Of a stretch of DNA of 64,000 bases, positions 18,190-27,203 are shown one piece after another. Source of the DNA: Mucilaginibacter sabulilitoris (GTDB lineage Bacteria; Bacteroidota; Bacteroidia; Sphingobacteriales; Sphingobacteriaceae); NCBI RefSeq assembly GCF_034262375.1, contig NZ_CP139558.1:6510001-6574000 (forward strand), given 5' to 3'. A program made the position numbers and the translations under genes. The first letter of the stretch is position 1. Each line of letters begins with the position of its first letter. The notes under the pieces are model-generated. The model ran no database searches, was not told where the DNA came from, and saw only the letters and a program-made list of their open reading frames with translations.

Positions 18190-20865
18190 TTAATCAGCCA
18201 AACCGTCAAGGGCTTCCTGAATAATTTGCAGCTTGGCTTCGGCATCGGCTTTTTTACGCAGCTCAACCTCAATAATTTCGGGTTTTGCATTGCTCATGAA
18301 ACGCTCATTACCAAGTTTTGCATTTACCGATTTTAGGAAACCTAAAAGATATTCTTTTTCCTTCTCAAGCCGGGTGCGCTCAGCAACCGGATCTATGTTT
18401 TCGCTCAGCGGAATATAAAATTCATCGGTTGAAGCTATGAAGTTAACGGCGCCATTAACCTTATCAGTAACAGTACTAAATTTGCTGATATTACCCAGCT
18501 TTACAATAATAGGCTCATACTGCTGGTACTGTAAACCAGAGTTTATTTTTACCGAAAGCTCCAGGGCCTCTTTAGGCGAAATTTGCTTTGTGTTACGAAT
18601 GTTCCTTATTTGTGTAACAATTGTTTTGATAACTTCTAAGTCATTCAGTATCTGTGAATTTATTTCCCCAATAGCAGGCAACTGCGCAACAATGCAACAA
18701 TCTTTTTCATCACGGGCACCAAACAACTCATCATGCCACAGCTCTTCGGTAAGGAAAGGCATGAATGGATGTAAAACTTTCAAAATATTTTCAAAATACT
18801 GAACTGACGTCGTGTAAGTAGCCCTGTCAATAGGCTGCTGATAAGCCGGCTTAATCATTTCCAGATACCAGGCGCAAAAATCGTCCCATACCAGTTTGTA
18901 GGTAGCCATTAGCGCTTCAGACAACCGGTATTGTTTAAAGTTATCTTCAATTTCGCCGAGGGCCTGATTAAAGCGGTTTCCGAACCATTCATTGGCTATC
19001 TTATTTGGATTTTTCAGGTTGTCATCAACTTCCCATCCTTTTACAAGCTTAAAGGCATTCCATATTTTATTGGCAAAGTTACGCCCTTGTTCACAATAAC
19101 TTTCATCAAACATGAGGTCGTTACCGGCAGGCGAGCAAAGCAGCATGCCTACCCTTACACCATCGGCGCCATATTTCTCTATTAAATCGAGCGGATTAGG
19201 TGAGTTGCCAAGCGATTTTGACATTTTACGGCCCAGTTTATCGCGCACTATACCGGTAAGGTAAACGTTTTTAAACGGGACTTCTCCCCGAAATTCGTGC
19301 CCGGCCATAATCATCCTCGCTACCCAGAAAAACAAGATTTCCGGCGCGGTCACCAGATCGTTAGTAGGATAATAATAGTTGATGTCGGCATTATCAGGGT
19401 TTTTAAAACCATCAAATACCGATATTGGCCACAACCACGATGAAAACCAGGTATCTACCACATCAGGGTCCTGGGTCAGGTCATCAACGGTGATCGCGGG
19501 ATTTTTGAGTTTTGCTTCCGTTAATGCTTCTTCAGCATTTTTGGCTATTACAAACTCACCGTTTGGAAGGTACCAGGCAGGGATTTGCTGCCCCCACCAT
19601 AATTGCCTGCTAATATTCCAATCCCTCACATTCTCCATCCAATGGCGATAGGTATTTATAAATTTATCAGGAATCAGCTTTATTTCTCCGTTTAGCACAT
19701 AATCAAGGGCGGGTTTGGCCATCTCGCTCATTTTACAAAACCACTGCATAGAGAGCTTAGGTTCAATAACCGCGTCGGTACGTTCTGAAAATCCTATTTG
19801 TGATTTATAATCTTCAACCTTTGCCAGCGCGCCGGCCTCTTCAAGCAGTACAGCAATCTTTTTACGTGCGGCAAAACGGTCTTCACCAACCAGTATCTGG
19901 GCCCTTTCGTTCAATGTACCATCATCATTTAAAATATCAATAACGGGCAAATGATGTTTCTGGCCCAGTTCATAGTCATTCAAATCATGCGCCGGGGTAA
20001 CCTTTAAACAGCCTGTACCAAAATCCATGGTCACATATTCATCCAGAATAACAGGTATTTCACGGTTAATTAAAGGGATAAACACCTTTTTACCATGCAG
20101 GTGCAGATAACGCTCGTCATTCGGGTTTATGCAAATAGCCGAATCGGCCATTATGGTTTCCGGGCGTGTGGTAGCAATGGTCAGGTAGTGAGAACTTGCA
20201 GGTGAGTGGTGAGTTGCTCTTGCTTCACTCATAGCCGATAACTCATCAACGGCAACCGAGTAACGTATATAATAAAGCTTCTGATTAACCTCCTTACGGA
20301 TAACTTCTTCATCGGATACCGCCGTTTTGCCTTGCGGATCCCAGTTCACCATCCTTACACCGCGATAGATCCAGCCTTTTTTATACAAGTGGATAAAAGT
20401 ATCTATCACCGCTTCAGATAAATCCTCATCCATAGTAAAGCGAGTGCGGTCCCAGTCGCACGAGGCCCCTAATTTCTTAAGCTGCTCCAGAATAATACCG
20501 CCATATTTCTCTTTCCACTCCCAGGCATAAGTCAAAAACTCGGGTCGAGTAAGGTCGGCTTTACTGATGCCACGCTCTTTGAGCATGGCCACAACCTTGG
20601 CTTCGGTAGCTATGCTGGCATGATCAGTACCGGGAACCCAACAGGCGTTTTTGCCTTTCATACGGGCACGGCGAACCAATACATCCTGTATGGTATTGTT
20701 CAACATGTGCCCCATGTGCAAGACACCGGTGACATTTGGTGGCGGAATGACTATGGTGTAGGGCTCGCGCTCATCGGGCACCGATTTAAAAAAATCGTGC
20801 TTTAACCAGTAACTGTACCACTTTTCTTCGGTTTCTTTGGGCAAATATGTTTTAGAAATACTCAT
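18190..20865 (-). CDS. valS: Valyl-tRNA synthetase
   Basis: About 891 residues from the ATG at 20865. Class I synthetase: HIGH-type motif PPPNVTGVLHMGHMLNNT, KMSKS motif GRKMSKSLGNSPNPL, editing domain with TIATTRPETIMADSA, anticodon-binding domain and C-terminal coiled coil RLEKEKEYLLGFLKSVNAKL. A TTG three codons earlier overlaps a -7 box and is rejected. Odd point: just before TIATTRPETIM the protein carries SEARATHHSPASSH, encoded by bases about 20187-20230 that look like the CTCACCACTCAC-type intergenic repeats of this genome, so the editing-domain entrance seems to contain an in-frame repeat insertion. Confidence 0.93.
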   Translation of the reverse strand: MSISKTYLPKETEEKWYSYWLKHDFFKSVPDEREPYTIVIPPPNVTGVLHMGHMLNNTIQDVLVRRARMKGKNACWVPGTDHASIATEAKVVAMLKERGISKADLTRPEFLTYAWEWKEKYGGIILEQLKKLGASCDWDRTRFTMDEDLSEAVIDTFIHLYKKGWIYRGVRMVNWDPQGKTAVSDEEVIRKEVNQKLYYIRYSVAVDELSAMSEARATHHSPASSHYLTIATTRPETIMADSAICINPNDERYLHLHGKKVFIPLINREIPVILDEYVTMDFGTGCLKVTPAHDLNDYELGQKHHLPVIDILNDDGTLNERAQILVGEDRFAARKKIAVLLEEAGALAKVEDYKSQIGFSERTDAVIEPKLSMQWFCKMSEMAKPALDYVLNGEIKLIPDKFINTYRHWMENVRDWNISRQLWWGQQIPAWYLPNGEFVIAKNAEEALTEAKLKNPAITVDDLTQDPDVVDTWFSSWLWPISVFDGFKNPDNADINYYYPTNDLVTAPEILFFWVARMIMAGHEFRGEVPFKNVYLTGIVRDKLGRKMSKSLGNSPNPLDLIEKYGADGVRVGMLLCSPAGNDLMFDESYCEQGRNFANKIWNAFKLVKGWEVDDNLKNPNKIANEWFGNRFNQALGEIEDNFKQYRLSEALMATYKLVWDDFCAWYLEMIKPAYQQPIDRATYTTSVQYFENILKVLHPFMPFLTEELWHDELFGARDEKDCCIVAQLPAIGEINSQILNDLEVIKTIVTQIRNIRNTKQISPKEALELSVKINSGLQYQQYEPIIVKLGNISKFSTVTDKVNGAVNFIASTDEFYIPLSENIDPVAERTRLEKEKEYLLGFLKSVNAKLGNERFMSNAKPEIIEVELRKKADAEAKLQIIQEALDGLAD
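20187..20232. repeat. Repeat-like insertion inside valS
   Basis: Reading on the minus strand: CACTCATAGC is preceded by CTTCACTC, then ACTCACCACTCACC and GTTCTCACT. The GTGAGTGGTGAGTTG pattern on the plus strand is similar in style to GTGATGAGTTTTGAGTTT at 61812. It interrupts the conserved editing-domain sequence without breaking frame. Confidence 0.45.
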
Positions 20866-20871
20866 AACGCG

Positions 20872-20879
20872 CAAAAATA
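20872..20879 (-). promoter_or_regulatory. -7 box of valS
   Basis: Minus strand TATTTTTG, an exact TAnnTTTG, ending only 6 bases before the ATG at 20865, so the transcript would be nearly leaderless. This argues against the TTG start that lies within the box. No clear -33 element. Confidence 0.45.
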
Positions 20880-21043
20880 ATGATTTTAAGTTGAGACCAC
20901 TTATTTAGGTGATTTTTTACAATTGATTTAAATGATTTCCTGATTTTCAGCTAATTTTGGCCATTTGCACTGCCACTTCGTGCATACAATAGCACAATAT
21001 TTTTACTATCAAATCGTTTTATAACAAACAAACCACAACAGTC

Positions 21044-21130
21044 ATGAAATCAATGGATTTGCACCGTATCTGGCTTGATGTTTTAAAAAGGTCAAGACTC
21101 GGATTTTTTATAGACTGGTTTAACCGTTAA
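21044..21130 (+). CDS. Possible 28-residue small protein
   Basis: ATG to TAA encodes MKSMDLHRIWLDVLKRSR followed by LGFFIDWFNR. It is basic and amphipathic, in the 400-base gap between valS and the MBL-rhodanese gene. There is no exact -7 box in front of it. The rest of this gap shows no other gene. I do not recognise the peptide; it may be a chance ORF. Confidence 0.25.
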   Translation: MKSMDLHRIWLDVLKRSRLGFFIDWFNR

Positions 21131-21247
21131 GCGGTTCCCTTTATTATAGTTGTAGATAGGTTTAGATCACAATAACACATAACTATACAAATTCATCATT
21201 TTACTTTACAATAACTTAACTGCCGTAGCCTATTACTTCTAAACCAG

Positions 21248-21255
21248 TATCTTTG
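21248..21255 (+). promoter_or_regulatory. -7 box of the MBL-rhodanese gene
   Basis: TATCTTTG, an exact TAnnTTTG, ending 10 bases before the ATG at 21266; the leader would be very short. Confidence 0.5.
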
Positions 21256-21265
21256 CAGCTACATT

Positions 21266-22615
21266 ATGGTAATTCATCAGTTCTACGATAAAGGTTTAGC
21301 GCATGCGTCATACGCGGTGATACGTACAGGTAAAATGATCGTTATTGATCCGGCCCGCAATCCGCAGCCTTATTATGACTTTGCCACGTTGCATGATGCA
21401 GATATAGTGGGCGTTATTGAAACCCATCCGCATGCCGATTTTGTGAGTTCGCACCTGGAAATACATGAGGCCACCAACGCGGTAATATATTGCAGCAAGC
21501 TCACCGGCGCCACTTATCCGCATGAAACTTTTGATGATGGCGATTTCATTCAGCTTAATGATATAAAACTTAAAGCCATCAATACTCCCGGCCATTCGCC
21601 CGATTCTATCTGTATTTTGCTGGAAGATGAGCAAGGCCGCGATACCGCGATTTTTACCGGCGACACCCTGTTTGTAGGTGATGTAGGCAGGCCTGATCTG
21701 CGCGAAAACGTGGGAAACATCACCGCTAAAAAAGAAGAGCTGGCCAAACAAATGTATCTGAGCACCCGGCAAAAATTAATGACACTTCCAAAAAGCGTTA
21801 TCGTATACCCGGCTCATGGCCCGGGCTCATTGTGCGGCAAAAACATGAGTCCTGATCTGGAAAGTACCATAGGCCGCGAATTACGCGAAAACTATGCACT
21901 GCAACTGATGGATGAACTCACTTTTATTAAAACCCTCACCACCGATCAGCCTTTTGTGCCAAAATACTTTGGTTATGATGTTGATCTGAATAAAGCCGGA
22001 GCCGCATCTTTTAAGCAAAGTGTTGATGCCATTAAACGATTAAATCCTGAAACACCTCTCGAAAACAATATTGTTGTTATTGATGCACGCCCAAAACAGC
22101 AGTTTAGAAACGGGCACCTCAAAGGAGCAATTAATTTGCAGGACGGTGAGAAATTTGAAACCTGGCTGGGATCGATATTAAACCCGGAAGAACCCTTTTA
22201 CCTGATAGCCGAAAATGAGGAGAGTATTGATAAGCTTGTAAAGAAGGCAGCTAAAATAGGTTACGAAAATAATATCAGGGCCACACTGCTGGCGCCAGCC
22301 AATGCCACGGAGAGATCTGCGGATCTTGACTTGAATGACTTTAGGAACAACCCTGAACATTATCAGGTTATTGATGTACGCAACCAGGGCGAAGTAAATG
22401 AAGGCAAAGTATTTGAAAATGCCATCAGTATACCCCTGTCTCAATTGCGTGAGCGAATAAACGAAGTACCAACTGATAGACCTATTGTAATACACTGCGC
22501 GGCAGGTTATCGTTCTGCTGCGGCAACCAGTATTGTTGCTGGCCAGATACACCAGGTACCTGTGTATGATCTGGGCGAAGTGGTGATCAACTTTGCAGAA
22601 GGAATCAATAGTTAA
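21266..22615 (+). CDS. MBL-fold hydrolase with two rhodanese domains
   Basis: 449 residues. Residues 1-230 are a metallo-beta-lactamase fold of the persulfide dioxygenase type (ETHPHADFVSSHLEIHE for metal binding, FTGDTLFVGDVGRPDL, VYPAHGPGSLCG). Two rhodanese domains follow. The first (about 255-345) has Ala where the catalytic Cys should be (FYLIAENEES), so it is probably structural. The second (360-447) has the active loop HCAAGYRSAAA with Cys. Expected to oxidise or transfer sulfane sulfur from low-molecular-weight persulfides. Compare bacillithiol synthesis by bshB1 at 37844. Confidence 0.85.
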   Translation: MVIHQFYDKGLAHASYAVIRTGKMIVIDPARNPQPYYDFATLHDADIVGVIETHPHADFVSSHLEIHEATNAVIYCSKLTGATYPHETFDDGDFIQLNDIKLKAINTPGHSPDSICILLEDEQGRDTAIFTGDTLFVGDVGRPDLRENVGNITAKKEELAKQMYLSTRQKLMTLPKSVIVYPAHGPGSLCGKNMSPDLESTIGRELRENYALQLMDELTFIKTLTTDQPFVPKYFGYDVDLNKAGAASFKQSVDAIKRLNPETPLENNIVVIDARPKQQFRNGHLKGAINLQDGEKFETWLGSILNPEEPFYLIAENEESIDKLVKKAAKIGYENNIRATLLAPANATERSADLDLNDFRNNPEHYQVIDVRNQGEVNEGKVFENAISIPLSQLRERINEVPTDRPIVIHCAAGYRSAAATSIVAGQIHQVPVYDLGEVVINFAEGINS

Positions 22616-22642
22616 TAATCCTGTAATACCTGCTAATTTGTA

Positions 22643-23323
22643 ATGACTAAGGATAACCTTGAAATAGTAATTACGGCCGATGGCTCAAAAACCATTTACA
22701 ATGCTGCTGTTGGCGAACATTATCATTCGCGTCACGGGGCCTTGCAGGAAAGCCGCCATGTATTTGTTAATGCAGGGCTCAATTATTTCTTAAGTCAAAA
22801 CAGTGTTAATGAGGTAAGTATATTGGAGGTTGGCTTTGGCACCGGGCTAAACTTTTTATTAAGTGCCGATGAATGTTCATCAAAAAAGATATCGTTAAAC
22901 TACACCGGCATCGAAGCTTATCCTCTAAGTGAGGCTATGATGGCGCAAACCGGTTATGAACAATATTTACCCTTAACCTTGTGGGAAACTTATTTAAAGC
23001 ATTATCCTGAGACATTGCTAAATAAAGTTGATCTGGATACACAATGTCAACTGCAAATAGCAAACACTAAGCTTCTTGACTTCAGGGGTAGCACTCAGTA
23101 CAACATTGTTTACTTCGACGCCTTCGCTGCTGCGCACCAGCCCGAAATGTGGGAATTACCGTCCATAAGTCATACCGTTAGTTTATTAAAGCCGGGAGGA
23201 GTATTTGTTACATACGCCATAACCGGCAATTTAAAAAGGATGCTTACCTCTCTGGGCGTCAAAATAGAAAAGGTTCAGGGTGCGCCCGGTAAACGCGAAA
23301 TGCTGCGCGGGGTGAAGGAATAA
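22643..23323 (+). CDS. mnmD: tRNA (mnm5s2U34) methyltransferase MnmD
   Basis: 226 residues. SAM-dependent enzyme making the last methylation of the wobble uridine in certain tRNAs. EVGFGTGLNFLLSADE is the SAM loop, and NIVYFDAFAAAHQPEMWELP with LKPGGVFVTYAITGNLKRML is the family's hallmark. It is the stand-alone MnmD form, lacking the FAD oxidoreductase half of enterobacterial MnmC. It follows the MBL-rhodanese gene by 27 bases and may be co-transcribed. Confidence 0.85.
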   Translation: MTKDNLEIVITADGSKTIYNAAVGEHYHSRHGALQESRHVFVNAGLNYFLSQNSVNEVSILEVGFGTGLNFLLSADECSSKKISLNYTGIEAYPLSEAMMAQTGYEQYLPLTLWETYLKHYPETLLNKVDLDTQCQLQIANTKLLDFRGSTQYNIVYFDAFAAAHQPEMWELPSISHTVSLLKPGGVFVTYAITGNLKRMLTSLGVKIEKVQGAPGKREMLRGVKE

Positions 23324-23388
23324 CAACCTGATAATTTGGCGCTGCCCTATTTCCATTTTACTCATCACGCACAATTCACTACTTCTCC

Positions 23389-23396
23389 TATCTTTG
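23389..23396 (+). promoter_or_regulatory. -7 box of mazG
   Basis: TATCTTTG, exact TAnnTTTG match, 20 bases before the ATG at 23417. It falls after the more upstream TTG in the same frame and so supports the ATG as start. Confidence 0.5.
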
Positions 23397-23416
23397 TAGT
23401 AATAAAAATTTATAAC

Positions 23417-24220
23417 ATGCCGTTACAAGCACCAGCAACTGCCACTACCCCTGCAACCGGATTTGAGCGCCTGCTCCACATTATGGACGACCTGAGGGCC
23501 AATTGCCCCTGGGATAAAAAACAAACACTGGAAAGCCTGCGGCACCTCACCATTGAAGAAACCTATGAACTTAGCGATGCCATTTTAAGCGCCGACATGC
23601 CCGAAATAAAAAAAGAACTGGGCGATATTATGCTCCACCTAGTTTTTTATGCCAAAATAGCTTCTGAAACAAATGACTTTAATATCACGGATGTACTGAA
23701 CAGCGTTTGTGAAAAGCTGATAAACCGCCATCCGCATATTTATGGTGATATAGAAGTGCAAAATGAGGAAGATGTAAAACGTAACTGGGAGCAAATTAAA
23801 CTAAAAGAGGGTAATAAATCTGTGCTGGGTGGTGTACCCGCTTCACTGCCTGCGTTGGTTAAGGCATCGCGGATACAGGAAAAAGCCCGCGGAGTTGGTT
23901 TCGACTGGGAAGAAAAAGCACAGGTATGGGCCAAAGTTGAGGAAGAAATGCAGGAATTTAAAAACGAATTTAATGCCGAAGATGAAAGCGCCATTGACCA
24001 CGAAAAAGCCGAAGGCGAATTTGGCGACCTACTGTTCTCCCTAATCAATTATGCACGTTTTATAAATATCAACCCGGAAAACGCACTCGAAAAAACAAAC
24101 AAAAAATTCATTAAACGTTTTCAGTACTTGGAACATAAAGCAAAGGAAAACGGTAAACAACTGCATGACATGAGCCTTGCCGAAATGGATATTTTTTGGG
24201 ACGAGGCAAAAAAACTGTAA
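23417..24220 (+). CDS. mazG: Nucleoside triphosphate pyrophosphohydrolase MazG
   Basis: 267 residues from the ATG at 23417; the longer TTG frame from 23336 adds 27 residues unlike the family and includes the promoter box. Two MazG helical domains: the first has CPWDKKQTLESLRHLTIEE and ELGDIMLHLVFYAKIA, giving the E-x-x-E-x12-E-x-x-D metal motif; the second ends with KAEGEFGDLLFSLINYAR and GKQLHDMSLAEMDIFWDEAK. Hydrolyses (d)NTPs to monophosphate, cleaning non-canonical nucleotides and influencing (p)ppGpp levels in some bacteria. Confidence 0.9.
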   Translation: MPLQAPATATTPATGFERLLHIMDDLRANCPWDKKQTLESLRHLTIEETYELSDAILSADMPEIKKELGDIMLHLVFYAKIASETNDFNITDVLNSVCEKLINRHPHIYGDIEVQNEEDVKRNWEQIKLKEGNKSVLGGVPASLPALVKASRIQEKARGVGFDWEEKAQVWAKVEEEMQEFKNEFNAEDESAIDHEKAEGEFGDLLFSLINYARFININPENALEKTNKKFIKRFQYLEHKAKENGKQLHDMSLAEMDIFWDEAKKL

Positions 24221-24276
24221 AAAATTTTAGCACGTTGTAGCGTTTAGTTAAATATTCACGTAATACTTAAAAAAAG

Positions 24277-24732
24277 ATGAAGATTATGAAGCGCAATTTA
24301 CTCTACTTATTACCATTGTTTTTATTGTTTATATTAGGTGAAGCCTGTTCACCTAAGTCTGATCCTGTACCTGTTCAAGAGCCATTTGGTACTTTCAGCG
24401 GCAAGTTCAGGTTATTGGTAAGAAACCCTACCAAAGGTGGCTATGACACCGTAAAAAAGGATTCAGCACTTATTTTAAATCTTGCTTCAACCGGCCGGTT
24501 CGCAGTAACCGGCGATACTGCTACAATACATGCCGGCAGTAAAGGCGTATATAGATATGATGGTGTTTACATGGGTTTTCTTGACAGCACATACAAAGCT
24601 GTACCTCAAACCAAATTCCATCTTGCGGGCACTTACGCATACCTTTATAACGGCACAGTATTGGCAATACAACGGGTTAATGCGGCTCAAGACTCTATTC
24701 TTGATTATAGATTTAATAAAACTTCGAATTAA
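24277..24732 (+). CDS. Small lipoprotein of unknown function
   Basis: 151 residues; MKRNLLYLLPLFLLFILGEAC is a lipoprotein signal with Cys at 24, so the mature protein is lipid-anchored. An ATG three codons in gives an equally good signal. The mature part alternates strand-forming residues (TFSGKFRLLVRNP, SALILNLASTGRFAVTGDTA, GVYRYDGVYMGFLDST) and probably forms a small beta fold. No family recognised. A hairpin terminator follows at 24750. Confidence 0.65.
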   Translation: MKIMKRNLLYLLPLFLLFILGEACSPKSDPVPVQEPFGTFSGKFRLLVRNPTKGGYDTVKKDSALILNLASTGRFAVTGDTATIHAGSKGVYRYDGVYMGFLDSTYKAVPQTKFHLAGTYAYLYNGTVLAIQRVNAAQDSILDYRFNKTSN

Positions 24733-24749
24733 TTATTGTTTTAATTATT

Positions 24750-24778
24750 GGCCGTCGCTTTCTTAGTGGCGGCCTTTT
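24750..24778 (+). terminator. Terminator of the lipoprotein gene
   Basis: GGCCGTCGCT-TTCTT-AGTGGCGGCC, ten pairs including two G-U, followed by TTTT. Confidence 0.6.
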
Positions 24779-25073
24779 ACTCCGTATTTTTTTACCTGTG
24801 CAATATTAAAGATCAGCGGCACTTCATAACAGCGTTGCTGATCCTTTAATTTTTCTGGCAAGGTATCCCCATCGTTACCCAGCCGGGTATATTACAGATA
24901 AACAATCTATTAACATTTCCGTGTAATAAAAGATGCCGACAGGAAATGTATCGGAGCCTATTAAAAAAATAAATTACCGGGGCTGAAAAATCTTTTTTAA
25001 GATTGTATCAATATCCTGTTTTACTGCGTAAAGGGATAAAAAGAAGTAACATTAGCAGAATTAAATACATTTA
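24779..25073. other. Gap before the ECF sigma gene
   Basis: No gene seen. Bases 24805-24854 form a second hairpin, ATTAAA-GATCAGC pairing with GCTGATC-CTTTAAT (one bulge), followed by five T bases: a back-up terminator or a regulatory stem. No exact -7 box was found before the sigma gene. Confidence 0.4.
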
Positions 25074-25628
25074 ATGCATCCACCCCCTCGCATTACTGAA
25101 GAAGAGATCATCAGCCAATGCAAAACAGGCAGCTTAAAGTACCAGGAAATGCTGTATAAGCTATTCTATGGCTATGCTATGGGTATAAGTCTGCGTTATA
25201 GTTTAAACCGGGACGATGCGTTAGAGGCTGTGAATGATGCTTTTATAAAGGTGTTTAATGCCATACACAATTACAACATAGATAAGCCATTTAAGGCGTG
25301 GCTGCGCACCATTGTGGTTAATACCGCTATTGACCGCCGCCGCAAGGATCTTAAATTCCAGTTAAATGTTGATTTGGATAATGCTGCCCCAATAAGCAGC
25401 AGCATAGGCACAGTTGATAATTTAAATGTACAGGATATTTTGAAACTGATGAGTGAGCTGCCTGCAATACAGCTTACCATTTTTAATTTATACGAGATAG
25501 ACGGATATAATCACGACGAAATTGCAAACATGCTAACTATTCCGGTAAGCTCATCAAGGGTTTACCTGAGCAGGGCAAAAGAAAGATTAAGAAAAATGTT
25601 AAAGAAAGAAACACAAAGCCATGGATGA
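25074..25628 (+). CDS. ECF-type RNA polymerase sigma factor
   Basis: 184 residues. Region 2: YKLFYGYAMGISLRYSLNRDDALEAVNDAFIKVFNAI and FKAWLRTIVVNTAIDRRRK; region 4: LMSELPAIQLTIFNLYEIDGYNHDEIANML then SSRVYLSRAKERLRKML. It should direct polymerase to a small stress or envelope regulon. The next gene overlaps by eight bases and encodes a membrane protein with an anti-sigma-like N terminus, the usual layout. Confidence 0.9.
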   Translation: MHPPPRITEEEIISQCKTGSLKYQEMLYKLFYGYAMGISLRYSLNRDDALEAVNDAFIKVFNAIHNYNIDKPFKAWLRTIVVNTAIDRRRKDLKFQLNVDLDNAAPISSSIGTVDNLNVQDILKLMSELPAIQLTIFNLYEIDGYNHDEIANMLTIPVSSSRVYLSRAKERLRKMLKKETQSHG

Positions 25629-27144
25629 GCAGTTGGATAACGACTTGAGCAACCGCATCAGGGAGGTGTTTGATAATTTTGATGAACTCCACCCCTCTGC
25701 TGATGAAGGTTGGTTACTGCTCAGGAATAAATTTCCTGAAATGGAAAAGAAGCGTCCCGTTGCCTGGCTTTGGTGGGCAAGCGCGGCCGCGGCTATTTTA
25801 TTATTTGCCACTATTGGCTTGTGGATGCTGAATAAAGAGCAAAAACCAGACACTTTAGCTTTAAAACCAGCAAAACAACAACACAAAACGTTACCAGCCG
25901 ATACTGACAAATTACTAACTGCAAAACAAACACCATCTGTTAAGAATAATGAGACAGCAACGAGTCCCGAACCGGCAACTAATACAAATAACGCCATTGA
26001 TAACGCTTCAAAAACACCAGAAAATAAGTTGGCTGTAACGCCTCCTGCCATCGGTGTAACAGATAGTACCCGGCCTGCTACTACCAGGCCTGGCATAACC
26101 CAACCGTTAAATAATGCCCAGATTGCAGCTTTAAAAACCAGGCAGGCAGATAGTGCAAAAGCCGCCGCCGCTAAAACTAATTCATCGCAATATGCTGTTA
26201 CACCTCCTTCTGCTGTAAATTCGCCAGTTGTAACAGCCCCTGGTAAGAACAAGCCAGATAGCGCTAAAACCTTTATTGCCAAAACCAATATACAGCAGAA
26301 TACTAATAATATACCTGTTGCTTCAAACAAGGCAGTTGCGGGGAGTTCAAGCGTTGTTATACAACAACCGGTTAAAGTTCCCAAAGTACCTGCCAATTCT
26401 ATGGCCACATTGTTTGCCAATGAAAAAGCTGAACCGCAAAAACATAAAGAAGACTATACTGAAGACAAAAAAGTACGCTTTGGCGTTTATGCCGCTACTT
26501 TTTTTAATTATGCTAAAGGCAGTACCAACCAGGTAAATGCCGGGGCAGGCTTTACCTCAGATATTAAGCTCAGCAAAAACTTTAAGCTTTCAACAGGTGT
26601 GGCCCTGGCTCAAAATACACTGAGCTATAATGGCGGCCCCCCTGTTGCCTCCAACACCGATGCATTGGCAAGAGCGCCACAGGCTTTAGCCCCTTATGAT
26701 AAACAAAGCTTATATTCAGCTGCTAATGCATCTTTTCCGGTACTTAAAAATTACAATGCCAGTTTAATCGGGTTAGATATTCCAATGAATATCAAATACG
26801 AATTCAACCCACAAAAAAATAACACCTATGTTTTGGCGGGCTTAAGTTCGGGTACATTTATAAATGAAGCTTATACATCGGTTTATAGCTACCCTGCATC
26901 ATCAGTAGCTGCGGGCGCATCCACTCAAACAAGTAATGATGTAACCCGTAAAAATTTCAGCGGATTTTATATTGCCAAAACCCTTAACGTGTCTTTTGGC
27001 GTTGGTTATCCGATTGGGAAAGGCAACAAGCTATTTATTGAGCCATTTTTAAAATACCCGCTTGCGGGTTTGGGTTCACAGCAAATTCAGTTTGGAGCCG
27101 CAGGTTTAAACCTGAAGCTTAATTTCACATCGCCAAAAAAATAA
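25621..27144 (+). CDS. Anti-sigma-like membrane protein with C-terminal beta-barrel-like domain
   Basis: 507 residues in three parts. Residues 1-45 are a short cytoplasmic segment (LDNDLSNRIREVFDNFDELHPSADEGW) as in Bacteroidota anti-sigma proteins. One membrane helix at about 48-70 (WLWWASAAAAILLFATIGLWML). A disordered linker rich in K, P, T, N and Q to about 270. Then about 230 residues of alternating strands (VRFGVYAATFFNYAKGS, KLSTGVALAQNTLSYNGG, GFYIAKTLNVSFGVGYPIG, IQFGAAGLNLKLNF) like the outer-membrane beta-barrel families. Overlaps the sigma gene by eight bases. A long antisense frame here is only a shadow. Confidence 0.75.
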   Translation: MDEQLDNDLSNRIREVFDNFDELHPSADEGWLLLRNKFPEMEKKRPVAWLWWASAAAAILLFATIGLWMLNKEQKPDTLALKPAKQQHKTLPADTDKLLTAKQTPSVKNNETATSPEPATNTNNAIDNASKTPENKLAVTPPAIGVTDSTRPATTRPGITQPLNNAQIAALKTRQADSAKAAAAKTNSSQYAVTPPSAVNSPVVTAPGKNKPDSAKTFIAKTNIQQNTNNIPVASNKAVAGSSSVVIQQPVKVPKVPANSMATLFANEKAEPQKHKEDYTEDKKVRFGVYAATFFNYAKGSTNQVNAGAGFTSDIKLSKNFKLSTGVALAQNTLSYNGGPPVASNTDALARAPQALAPYDKQSLYSAANASFPVLKNYNASLIGLDIPMNIKYEFNPQKNNTYVLAGLSSGTFINEAYTSVYSYPASSVAAGASTQTSNDVTRKNFSGFYIAKTLNVSFGVGYPIGKGNKLFIEPFLKYPLAGLGSQQIQFGAAGLNLKLNFTSPKK

Positions 27145-27203
27145 AACGGGAGCGTTGGCTTGCCAACAGTGAATTAATATTAAAGTCTGTGGCTTGATTT
27201 AAT

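Noticed and set aside
23336..23416. Longer start for mazG
   Set aside because: The extra residues do not fit MazG and include the promoter box TATCTTTG.
25599..26420. A 273-codon open frame on the minus strand opposite the anti-sigma-like gene
   Set aside because: It is antisense to a gene with clear domain structure, its composition (A, L, V, G rich) follows from the K/T/N-rich linker on the other strand, and it has no recognisable domain.
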